Below are positions 36,183-47,400 of a DNA stretch of 64,000 nucleotides, one piece after another. Under the pieces are notes generated by a model, which did no database searches, had not been told where the DNA came from, and saw only the letters and a program-made list of their open reading frames with translations. The position numbers and the translations under genes were made by a program. Location: the NCBI GenBank assembly GCA_964475955.1, contig CAYYZY010000007.1, positions 19,789 to 83,788 of the forward strand, written 5' to 3'. Within the stretch, counting starts at the first letter, position 1. Every line of letters starts with the position of its first letter. Source of the stretch: DATKZH01 sp964475955 (GTDB lineage: Bacteria > Planctomycetota > Planctomycetia > Pirellulales > Thermoguttaceae).

Positions 36183-36211
36183 AGTATACGTGTCGGTCGG
36201 CGAGGCGACAA
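36183..36211 (-). promoter_or_regulatory. Candidate promoter of the TraB/GumN-like gene
   Basis: Minus strand TTGTCG (36206-36211), 17-base spacer, TATACT (36183-36188). Predicted transcript start near 36176, giving a leader of about 170 bases. Confidence 0.48.
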
Positions 36212-36737
36212 ACGCCCACGTTCGTCGACCTCGGCTTGGCTGGTCGCTGTTCGATGCGGCTTGTCGTCGATCACCGCCCGGAGAGTGGATCTGCCGTCAA
36301 AGGCGACCGTGAAGAACCCGCGCGCTGGCACCCCGGCGGGCGTTGCATTTCGATACAGAGCGCCCACGGGCACAAGAGCTGCCCCGCTGTTTAGGGGGGT
36401 TTCGGCCGGCGGGGCCGAGCGCCAAAGCGCGAGCGCTGCCTCAGAATAATACACCCGGTTGGCGGGGAGGGCCGAGCAAGTGCCGCGGCGCTGCGGAGGA
36501 TTCGGGGCGACGCAAGTTGTTTCCCAGCAAGGGTTTGTATCGAGAACCACGGGGCGAGCAGCGATTCAGGAGGATTGGCACGGACTGTGCGTGAAGGGGG
36601 TCCGACTTGACCGGTTGTGCAAGATCGTCGCCTTGTGAAATGGGCGCCGATTATGGGGGCCCAAGCGGTTGTGTTTGTCGGCAACGTCCACAAGGATTCG
36701 GTGGTTGACCCTACGGGTTGGGCAACGGGAAAAAGCC

Positions 36738-36766
36738 TTGACGGGCGGTGCGCGTCCGATCATGAT
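36738..36766 (+). promoter_or_regulatory. Candidate promoter of the giant-protein operon
   Basis: TTGACG (36738-36743), 17-base spacer, CATGAT (36761-36766; four of six -10 positions). If used, the transcript would carry a leader of about 490 bases before the ATG at 37262. Confidence 0.4.
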
Positions 36767-37261
36767 AAACTGGTCAATCTGGAAAGAATGGGCGGCAGAA
36801 TTCCCCTTGTGTTGCGACGGAAGTGTTTGCGCGCGTTCCGTTTAGCGAGTTTTCGCAGTTTCATTTCCCTGTGCAATCTACGGAGTTGGAGGGGTTGGGG
36901 GCGAGCGTTTCGCGCTCGGCTCCTTGCCTCATTGAGCGATGGCGGAACTGATGGGAAGGGTGTTCCAGGTTTTCCTGGGCGTTGGCGAACTGCTTTCCGG
37001 GCACGGCGGCCCCCCCCTGCGTGTGCGATCGGCGACGGAGCGCGCGGCAGATAACGTGTTGACCCTAATTCGGCCGCGGACGGCGCGTCGCCACCGGCCG
37101 GTTCTCTCATGGGTGCCGTCCTCATATTCTTTTCGGTTTGAACGGGGCGAGATCGGGTTGCGTCGTTGGATTCGGGCGGTCTTCGACGCCCGGAACGTTT
37201 CCCCGGTCTTGGCCCGCGTACCTGCTCGGACTTGCCGTTCACCGTTCCGGCGGGAGATCGC

Positions 37262-38470
37262 ATGACGCAGTCACCAGAGGTCAGCCCCGAGGTTCGGGTC
37301 GCCTGTTCCGCATCGGCCTCGTTCCAGGAATGGATCGCCCAGGCGGGCGGGTCGCTGGCGGTGTCGACCTACCAGGCGGGCAAAGTGGCGATGATCGGCT
37401 GGGACGGCCGTCAGGCGTCTCTGTTGATGCGCCAGTTTGACAAGCCGCTGGGGATGGCCGTGCGCGCCAAACGCCTGGCGCTGGCCACGCGCCACGACCT
37501 GTGGATGTTCGCCAACTCTCCCTTGTTGGCGCACGAATACCTGGAAGGCCAGCCGGGGCGGTACGACGCGCTGTACCTGCCGCGCGCGACGTTCCACGTG
37601 GGCGATCTTCACACGCACGACGTGGCCTTTCTGGGTGACGACCTGCTGATGGTCAACACCCGGTTCTCCTGCCTCGCCCGCCTGAGCCACGACTACGGCT
37701 TCACGCCCGTTTGGAAGCCCGGTTTCGTCTCCGACCTGGTGCCGGAAGATCGCTGTCACCTCAACGGCGTCGCGGTGGTCGGCGATCGGCCCAAATACGT
37801 CACTGCATTGGGCACGACCGACGCGCCCGGCGGCTGGCGCGAGAACAAGGCCGCCGGCGGCGTGTTGATCGACGTGGAGACCGACGAGATCGTCTCGGCC
37901 GGAATGTCGATGCCCCACTCCCCCCGCTGGTACGACGGCCGCCTGTGGGTGTTGAATTCCGGCACGGGCGAGCTTCTGGTCGTCGACCCCTCCAACGGGC
38001 AGACCACCCCCGTATGCGGCCTGCCCGGCTACCTCCGCGGCCTCTGCTTCGTGGGGCCTTACGCCGTGGTCGGCCTGTCGAAGATACGCGAGAAGCACAT
38101 CTTCGGCGGGCTGCCGATCCAGGAGCGGTGCCCGAAACTGCTCTGCGGCTTGGCCGTGGTCGACCTGCGGACCGGGGCGACGGCGGGCATGTTTGAGTTC
38201 ACTTCCGGGTGCGAAGAGCTTTACGACGTGCAGTTTTTGCCCGGCGTGCGCCGCCCGATGATTCTCAACCTGGAGAAACCGGCCGCGCGCCAGGCAATCA
38301 CCAACCCCGATTCCTCCTTCTGGCTGCGCGCCAGTTCGGAGGTCCGGGACATCGAGGCCACCGGCACCGATGCCCGTCGGGGCTTGGTCGGTCCGTTTCC
38401 TGCGGAAGAGCGAGACGGCGCGGTGGAGCCGACGGGCACTGTGCTTCCGGACTCCGGGTCCCAGCTTTGA
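37262..38470 (+). CDS. TIGR03032/DUF4915-type protein of unknown function
   Basis: 402-residue protein with no signal peptide or membrane helix, probably cytoplasmic. I recognise the family from SVSTYQAGKVAMIGWDGRQA, FDKPLGMAVRAKRLALATR, VGDLHTHDVAFLGDDLLMVN, FSCLARLSHDYGFTPVWKPG, DRCHLNGVAVVGDRPKYVTA and SMPHSPRWYDGRLWVLNSGT followed by CGLPGYLRGLCFVGPYAVVG. The motifs recur at beta-propeller-like spacing. The family is uncharacterised; members are often found near large repeat proteins as far as I recall. The stop is only 12 bases before the start of the 6042-residue gene, so the two are surely co-transcribed, suggesting a role in making, folding or modifying that protein. The ATG at 37262 sits where the family alignment should begin. 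Confidence 0.85.
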   Translation: MTQSPEVSPEVRVACSASASFQEWIAQAGGSLAVSTYQAGKVAMIGWDGRQASLLMRQFDKPLGMAVRAKRLALATRHDLWMFANSPLLAHEYLEGQPGRYDALYLPRATFHVGDLHTHDVAFLGDDLLMVNTRFSCLARLSHDYGFTPVWKPGFVSDLVPEDRCHLNGVAVVGDRPKYVTALGTTDAPGGWRENKAAGGVLIDVETDEIVSAGMSMPHSPRWYDGRLWVLNSGTGELLVVDPSNGQTTPVCGLPGYLRGLCFVGPYAVVGLSKIREKHIFGGLPIQERCPKLLCGLAVVDLRTGATAGMFEFTSGCEELYDVQFLPGVRRPMILNLEKPAARQAITNPDSSFWLRASSEVRDIEATGTDARRGLVGPFPAEERDGAVEPTGTVLPDSGSQL

Positions 38471-38482
38471 GGAACGAATACG

Positions 38483-41400
38483 ATGTCGCTTCTACGATCG
38501 CCTAAGCTGCGAAGCCTCCGATCCACGATTGAATCGATTCGCGACCGCCTGGCCGGGAAGCCCCGCCAGGCCGGGAGGCAACTGAAGCCTCGTCGCCTCG
38601 CTGTGGATCCGCTGGAAGAACGGGTGCTGCTCTCCGTCGTGCCCGCCGACTACGACGACGTGCTCGTGAACCAGATCACCAGCACGGAGACGCAGGGCAC
38701 GATCTCCGCCCAGTCGGTCGCGGTCGACAACGACGGCGATTTCGTCGTCGCCTGGACCCGCTACGACGAGTATCTCGCCACCAACCCCCTGACCGGGGCA
38801 TCGAGCTTGGAAACGGACGCCAACGTCTACGCCCGCTACTTCACCGACGAAGTCCAACGGATCACGCTCCCCGATTCGGTCACCGCCGATACCGACAGCA
38901 ACGACTTTGGCGGCTCTTTCTCGCTCACCTACGGCGGCAACGAGCTCCAGAAGCTCGAACTCTCCACGACGACCGTTCCGAACACGGCGCCGTTCGGGGC
39001 CACGTCGTCCATGGCCGGGTCGATCGTCCTCGGCTTCGACGTGGACGGCAACGGGGTCGTCATCCCCGGCGAAACGACCACGGTCGTCTTCGACGAGGCC
39101 ACCGAGGACTTCACCGAGATCGCCGGCAACATCCAGACGCAACTTCGCGGCCTGGGCGGCGCGCTGAACGACGTGACCGTGCAGGGGATCAATCCGCACG
39201 AGTACTATATCCAGTTCGGCGATCTGTCGCTGGGCGAGGACCAGCCGCAGATCACCGTCGAGTCGTCGGCGTTCTCTTCCGGCTTCCTGCCGGCCGCGAT
39301 CACGTCGACGGTCCGCGAGCCGATCGAGATCGGATCGATCCCCGTCTCGGCCGACGACCCCGAGCTAACGGCCTACGCCATCGAGTTGATGTTCTCGTTC
39401 ACGAATGAGGATACGCTCACCCCGCCCACCGTCCTGCCGCCGAACGATCCGGCCCGATGGGGTACGACCGGCCCCTACGTCACCCCCGACGTGACCGAAG
39501 TGGGCGCCGCCGAGGTGTCGGTCACCCCGGTTTGGGAGCAGCAATACGACCCCATCACGGGCGACCCGGTCCTGAACGCCGACGGGCTGCCGGTCGTAGC
39601 CCCGAGCACGACGAAGTTCGACGTTACCTTCATTGGCGATTCGGGCAAGAAGGACCAGCCGCTGTTGGTCGTTTCCGAGGTGCTGGATGAGAGCGGCGCG
39701 GATATTACGGGCGACCTGGACCCGGACCCGGTCACGACGCTCAAGGAGCCGAGCCCCGAGTTCCGCGTCAACCCGGGCGAGCCCAACAATCCGGGCACGC
39801 CCGGGCTGCTGGACCGCTACGACCAGAAGCGCGCCGACGTGGCCATCGACGCCGACGGCGACTTCGTCATCACCTGGGAAAGCGAGGTCCCCGCCCCGGA
39901 CCGGGGCGGTTCGGTGAGCGACGTGTTCGCCCGGCGGTTCTCCCCTGTCCCCGTGGTGGAACCGGGGACGGAGGCCTTCCGGGTCGACACCGATTTCGAC
40001 GGCATCGCCGACACGGGCGTGCAGGGCGTGGTGCCGACCAGCCCGGCCTTCCGCGTCAACACGAGCACGGCCGGCGCGCAGGGCCAGCCCGCCGTGGGGA
40101 TGGACGCCACGGGCAATTTCACGATCGCCTGGGGCTCGGGCACCGAGGGGCTGGAAGACGTTCTGCCGGGCCAGGATTTCAGCTATTTCAACAACGTTCA
40201 CGCGCGCCAGTACGACCGGTTCGGCGATCCGGTCGACGACCAGTTCCAGGTCAACACCGAGGTCACCGAGATCCACTTCGATCCGTACGTGGCCGCCAGC
40301 GACGACGGCAACGTGGCCATCGCCTGGAACGACACCAACGACGAGAACATCCTCGACGGCGGCGTCGTCACCCTCAACCTGGCCCTGACCCTCTACGACC
40401 AGACCGGCAACACGCTGATCACTCCCATCTCCGTCGGAGGGGCCGGCTCCCCGGCCGTCGCCTGGGACGGCGCCAACAACTTCGTCGTCTCCTGGGACCA
40501 GCTTGGCGACTCCGACAACACGGGCGGCGGCTCGGAGGGCGTGCGGGCGGTGCAGTACGAGTTGGTCCCGTCGGGCTCGGCGACCGGCTGGTCGCTGAAC
40601 CAGACGCGGAGCACGTTCCGGGCCAACAGCTCCGACTTCAACCCCGGCTCCAACCCGTTTTGGCCGGGCTTTCAAGGCAACGCCCAACCGGCGCTGGACG
40701 AGGACGGCGACCTGGTCATCGCCTACGAGGGGGTCGGCGGCGACGTGTCGGAGGACACGTTCCTCGACACCACCGCCCAGCGCCGGCTGTTCGAGCTGTT
40801 CAACGACCCCCAGAACACGGACCTGTTGGCCTACTTCAACCCGGACAACCCGGACGCCCCACCCGAAGAACCGCCCGGCGAGTTCTTCCCGCTCAGGAGT
40901 TCCTATTTCAGCTCCAGCCTCGGCCGGTTCGTCTTCCCGGGCTCGACCAACGAGATCGACACCGACATCGAGAACCTGCTCCTCCGGGCCAGCGACCAGG
41001 GCGCGTCGGACCAGCAGTTGGGCCGGATCCGCGCGCTGGTGGAAGAGGTCGTCGGCCTGCTCCGCGGCGAGGGCTGGGGCGTGATGTACTCCAGCTTCGA
41101 CACCGACGTCCAGTCCGGCAACAGCAACCGCCTGTACAGCGATTCGGTCGCCAACGCCCACCGCGACGGGAACAACGAGCGTTGGGTTCTCACCATTCCC
41201 ACCACCGCCGAAGGCGGAGACTTCAACATCCGGCTTTGGAACGCCTACACGAGCGGCTTCGAGGACATCGATATCTCGCCGGTCTTCCGCAACGACAGGC
41301 TCATTACGGGGGAGACGCGAGACGTCATCGAAAACGAGCTGGAGGCGGCGACCCGCACCGGCACCAACTGGCCGGAGAGAGCCCCCTATTACTACGAAGC

Positions 41401-44400
41401 TCCCGTGGAAGTGCGGTTGGTCGCTTCCGGCTTCGGCTTCCTCGACTCCGAAATCGAGGTACGGGAGAACACGCCGTGGGAGTGGAACGTCGATGCGGAC
41501 GAGGCGGTCTACGAGATCGTGTTCCAGGGAGAAGTCCACGACAGCTACATCGGCCTCGGCCTTCGGGACATCGACCTCGATTTCCCCGACGGCGTACCGT
41601 CGAGGCCGCCGCGGCTGATCAACATCCAGAACTACAGCCAGGGTACTACCCAGGACGAGGTCTCGATCGGCATGGAGACCGACGGCGACTTCACCATGGT
41701 CTGGACCCAGGCGGAGGAGCACACCTTCGGGGGGGTCTCCAACTACAACATCTACTACCGGCGGTTCGACGAAACGACCGACACGGCCGGCCCCAGCGTG
41801 ACCGACGGGTTCGGGCCCGACGGCCTCCCGCTGGAGCGCGAGGACCCGCTCGATCACTCCGTCAATTACGTGGTGCTCACCTTCGACGAGCAGTTGATGA
41901 TGGGCGACCCGCTCGTGAACCCCGATAGCGCGCTCAACCCGGAAAACTACGCCCTCTACCAGAACAACGTGCAACTCCCCGGCGGCATCGCCAAGGTGGA
42001 ATTCGGGCTGAACAAGGCGGCGGAGCTGGCCGGCCAGGACGACGGCTTCGGCGGGACTTATCCGATCGCGTGGGCCGCCTCGAACAAGTGGGAAGCGGTC
42101 CTCACGTTGGACGGCGACCTGGGCCTTTCGGAGGAGATTACCCCGCTGGGTAACGGCACCTACACGGTCGTAGCGCTCGCCCCGGACGACGTCCTCGGAA
42201 CTTCGGGCCTGCACGACGTGAACCAGCAGCCTCTTGGCGGCAGCGGGTACCTGGCCGGCGAGGATTTCTCCCTCGACTTCACCGTGGAGCTCGCCGGCGA
42301 CCAGGACGACCCGATCGACCCGGGAACGGGCGGCGGCGTTAGCGCGCCGATGGAAAACGGGCACACGCATCCCGAGACAGCCAACGCCGTGGCCAGCGAC
42401 GCCGACGGCGACTACGCCGTGGTCTGGACCGCCTACGACCCCTTCCAGCAGCACGAACGCGTCTATATGCGGCTGTTCGACGCCGACGGCACGGCGGCCG
42501 ACCTTCCCTTGGTCGACAACTCCGGCGCGCCGATCCTCTCCGGGGGTGAAGTGCAGGTCGTCGAAGACGCCTTCCCGGCGCTGCCGGTCACCCCCTTCGA
42601 TTGGACCCCCGGCTTCGACGAGTTCCAGGGCGACGTTCAGGGATACGGCAGCGTGGCCATGGACGCCGACGGCGACTTCGTCATCACCTGGACCAATTAC
42701 ACCGACGGCGGCGACGGCGACGTCTACGTGCGCCAGTTCGACGCGCTGGGCGGCCTGGCCGGAATCAACCAGTTTGGAGTGCCCGTTTTCGCCTCCGACG
42801 CCGACGAAGCCGTCCTCGTCAACACGGGCTACACGCAGGACGATCAGAAGTGGTCCGACGTGGCCATGGACGCCGACGGCGATTTCGTCGTCGCCTGGTC
42901 GAGCTACGGCCAGGAGGACGGGCCCGACCAGTTGGGTTCGGGCTACGGCGTCTACGCCCGGCGCTACGATTGGCTTGGCCAGGCCCAGGGCCCCGAATTC
43001 CTGGTCAACGTGACCACCGGCGGCAACCAGAAGTTCCCCAGCGTGGCCATGGACGCCCCCGGCGGATTCGTCGTCGCCTGGACCAGCGACGTGGACGACC
43101 AGGGCGCCGACATCATCGCCCGAAGCTACTGGCCCGACGGCTCGCCGCAGGCGACCACCGTGCAGTCGTCGACCCAGCCGACCGCCTATCTCCAGGGCGA
43201 AGTGCTGATCAGCGGCACGGGGGCGGCCGGCGCTCTGGGCGACCAGGACTTTCCCGACGTGGCCATGAACGCCACGGGCACGAGCTACGTGGTCACGTGG
43301 GATGGCCCCGGAACCGGCCCCGACACGAGCAACACGGCCGTCTTCGCGCGCCAGGTCCAGAGGAACATCGACCGCCAGGCCGTGGTCGACCTGAACTTCT
43401 CGGCGAACATTCCGCCCACGGGCGTTGCGATCCCCTCGGTCACGAATCCCCCCGTTCCCGGCGCGTCGCCCGCGTTCACCTACACGTTGAACGTCCCGAG
43501 CGCCTTCGTCATCGACGACTTGGACGTCGAGTTGGACATCCAGCACCCCCGCGTCAGCGACCTGACCATCACGCTCTCGAAGGGCGGGACCGAGGTGGTG
43601 CTCGTCAATCGCCGGCCGCGGGACGCCAGCGGCAACTACCTCGACGGGGCCGATTTCACCGACACGATCTTCGACGACGAGGCGCTGACGGACATCGGGG
43701 CAGGAGTCGCCCCGGCCCTGCCGCCGTTCACGGGCAGCTTCCGCACGGAGGAATCGCTGGCCGCCTTTGAGGGGCAGGCGAGTAACGGCACCTGGACGCT
43801 GACGATCTACGACGCGACCGCCAGCGGCTGGCCCCCGCCGGGAGAGCCCGACGCATTCCTGCTGGGGTGGTCGATGCAGTTCCAGTCGGCCGTGCAGATG
43901 TCGCAGATCGCGCAGGTCAACACGTCGGCGCTCAACGAGCAGGCGTTCTCGTCGGTGGCCATGGACGCGCAAGGGAACTTCGTCGTGACCTGGAGCGGTC
44001 GCGGCGACCAGTTGGGCCAGGAGGACCTTTCGGGCAGCGGCGTTTTCTATCAGCGCTACGACGGTTCGTTTAACGCGGTCGGCACGGAGACCCGGGTCAA
44101 CCGGCAGACCGTGGGCGAGCAGCGCTACGCGTCGGTGTCGTCCGACGGCGACGGCGACTTCGTGGTGGTCTGGACCGGGCCCGAGATCGACCCGGGCACG
44201 GGGGCCGTGCTCGACACCACGAGCATCTACAAGTTCGACAGCGTGGGGCGCATGTCGCAGCCCAATCGGGCCGCCCCCATGGTGACCGAGGTGCTGGCCA
44301 GTGGGAGGCGTATCTTCGAGGGCGACGCGCTGACGATCGCCGAGAGTAAGGAGATCTCGCTCGTTCTCACCGAGTTGATGTCGACCCGCCAGGAAGACAC

Positions 44401-47400
44401 CGACGGCGACGGCATCCCCGATCACCCCAGGGCCGACAGCATTCTCAACCCGGCCAACTGGAAGGTGCAACGCAACGGGACGGTCATACCGGGCGCGATC
44501 GAAGACATCGAGTTCGCGTGGAACCCGCTCAGCCGCAGCTACGAGGCCACGGTGACCCTGGCCGACAGCCTCGGCGAGGGCGAGTACGTGCTGACCTTGT
44601 TCGACGGCGTGATGGACGACCCGCAGAATACCTTGCTCACGCAACAGGCCCTCGACGGAGACCTCAACGGCGCGGCCGGCGAGGACTTCACCATCGCCTA
44701 CGTGGTCGTCAGCGACGACGCCAGGTTCGGCCCCGAGACCCGCGTCAACGAGGAAACCGCGCCCCGGCAGACGTTCTCCGAGCCGCGGGGGACCGGCCTC
44801 GGGTACGAGCAATCGACCCGCGCGGTGGCCGTCGACCACGACGGCGACTTCGCCGTGGTCTGGACCAGCTACGAGCAGGGCGACGGGGACGCCGCCGACG
44901 TCTACATGCGCCTGTACGACCGCGACGACGAGCCGCTCACGCCCGAAGTCCGCGTCAACACCTACCTCACCGGCGACCAGCGCAACGCGGGTGTGGCCAT
45001 GGACGCCGACGGCGACTTCCTCGTCGTTTGGGAAAGCCAAGGCCAGGACCAGGACGGGAGCTGGGGAATCTACGGCCAGTGGTTCGACGCGGCGGGCAAC
45101 CCCATCGGCACCGAGTTCCAGGTCAACACCGAGTACACCGGCGATCAGCTCAACCCCGCGGTCGGCATGAGCAACTCCGGCGACGCCGTGGTGGTTTGGG
45201 CCACCCGCGGCCAGCCGTACAGCTACTTCAACAACGTCCACGGTCAGCGTTTCGACCGCACGGGCGATCCGGTCGGGCTCGAATTCCAGGTGAACTCGAC
45301 CGACATTCCCGGCACGAGCATCACGCCCGGCAGCATCGAGGTCAATCCGGCCGTGGCGATGGACCGCACGGGCGGGTTCGTCGTCGCCTGGGACCAGATT
45401 ACCCAGCAGATCAACGGGGAGGAGTATGACTCGGTCATCGTCGGCAGACTCTTCGATAACGGGGCTGCCCCGCTGACCGGCGAGTTCCGCGTGGACGACG
45501 GCAGCGCGACCTTGTCCGATCCGGAGCACGTTACGGAGGACACGTCGGGCGGCACCGAGACGCACGACGAGTCGCGCAACCCGCAGATCGCCATGGACGA
45601 CGCGGGCAACTTCATCATCGCCTGGGAGGCCTGGCGCGACAACGACATCGACGGGGCCACCGGGCCCGAAAGCTACGGCGTTTACTTCCGCCGCTTCAAC
45701 CCGGACGGCTCGCCCGACATGGGCGCCGATCACCAGGCGAACCTGGTGATCACCAGCTTCAACGCGGCCAACACGCTCGACGACTGGCGGAACGCCCCCG
45801 ATTTCGCCTTCGAGCAGGTCAACGCCTCGGTGGCGATGGACGCCGACGGCGACTACCAGGTCGTCTGGAACGGCAACGGCGCCCAGCCCAGCGCGATCGA
45901 TCCCGACGAAGGTATCACGACGCAGTCGGATTCGGCGGGCGTGTGGATCCGCAGCTTCCACGCCGACGATCCGCAGAACAACGTCGAATTCGTCTCCGTG
46001 CAGTCGCGGGTCAACCGGACCGAGGGCGGCATCCAACAGTTCCCCTCGATCGGCATGGAGCCCGACGGCGATTCGGTCGTCGTTTGGAGCGGGGCCGGCG
46101 TGGGCGACCGGAGCGGTATCTTCTTCCGCCGCTACGACGAATCGACCGACACGGCCGGCCCGCTGGCCACCGAGCTGCGCACGGTGGACGGCGACCTGGT
46201 GCTGAACGACGAATCGATGCCGGTCGACGACCCGGACAAGATCGTCGTGGTCTTCGACGAGCAGATGTGGATGACCGGCGACGACAGCGTCGAGAACCCC
46301 GACAACTGGGTCCTGCGCCGCGACAACGTCCCGCTGGACGACGCGATCGCCGACATCGTGTTCACGCTCAACCCGGCCACGAACAAGTGGGAAGCGGAGA
46401 TCGAGTTCACCAGGAGCCTGCTTCCCGGCCACTATACGCTGACCGCGCTGCACCCCGTGCCCGACATCCCCGATACCACGCCCGACGAGGGCCAATCGGG
46501 TCTGCGCGACGCGGCGGGCAACCCGCTTTCGAAGACGGCTTACGTGCCCGCGGGCGCCGACATCTCCCAGCAGTTTTACGTCACCAACCAGGTTCCGGAG
46601 GAGCAGGTCAGCGGCGCGGCCAGCGCCACGACCTACGCCCTGGACAACGGCGCCACGGCGCTCGATTTCGACGGCGATCAGGTGGTCGTCTACACCCAGA
46701 AGGTGGGCGGCGTCAACAAGATCATGGCGCGGCTGTACGAACCCGACCGCGACGGCGACGGAGTGACCGCCGTCGGCGCCGGATTCGAGGTGACGGCCGA
46801 CGATACGGCCTTCGACGACGATCAACAGCGCTACGGCTCGGTCGCCCTGGACGCCGACGGCGATTTCGTCGTCACCTGGACCAACTACCGCGACGGCGAA
46901 GCCGACGTCTACGCCCGGGTGTTCGCCTCCGACGGCACGGCTCAGGGCGACGCCTTCCTGGTGCACGCCTACACCGAGGGCGAGCAGAACTGGCCCGATG
47001 TGGCCATGGACCCGCAGGGCGACTTCGTGGTCACCTGGTCGAGCTACGGCCAGGAGAACGGCGGCGACGCCGGGTCGCTGTGGGGCGTGTACGGCCGGCA
47101 GTTCAACCGGTTCGGCGACCCGCAGGGCGGCGCCTTCCAGGTCAACGTGACGACCGGCGGCAACCAGCGCTTCGCGGCGGTCGACGTGGCCGACTCGGGC
47201 GATTTCGTCATCGTCTGGCAGAGCGACCAGAACGGGGTAGGACAAGACATCGTCGGCCGCATGTACTATCCCGACGGCTCGCCGCGCACCGGCCCGCTCT
47301 CCGGCGAGCGCCTGATGAACGAAGGTTCGACCGACGGCAACCAGCGCTATCCCGACGTGGGCATCAACCCCGCCGGCACCGACTTCACGGTCATCTGGAC

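Larger units (their letters stand above)
36006..37261. other. Long intergenic region before the giant-protein locus
   Basis: 1256 bases between divergent genes, the longest gene-free stretch in the window. It has the TraB-like promoter (36183-36211), a forward promoter candidate (36738-36766), and otherwise only short frames without motifs. Composition from about 36360 to 37260 is less GC-rich than the coding DNA and contains several T/G-rich blocks. No tRNA or known riboswitch core is visible. It may be a long regulatory leader for the giant-protein operon. Confidence 0.5.

Noticed and set aside
36391..36763. Short minus-strand frames in the long intergenic region
   Set aside because: They lack ribosome-binding sites, signal peptides or motifs, and the composition is unlike the coding DNA in this window.
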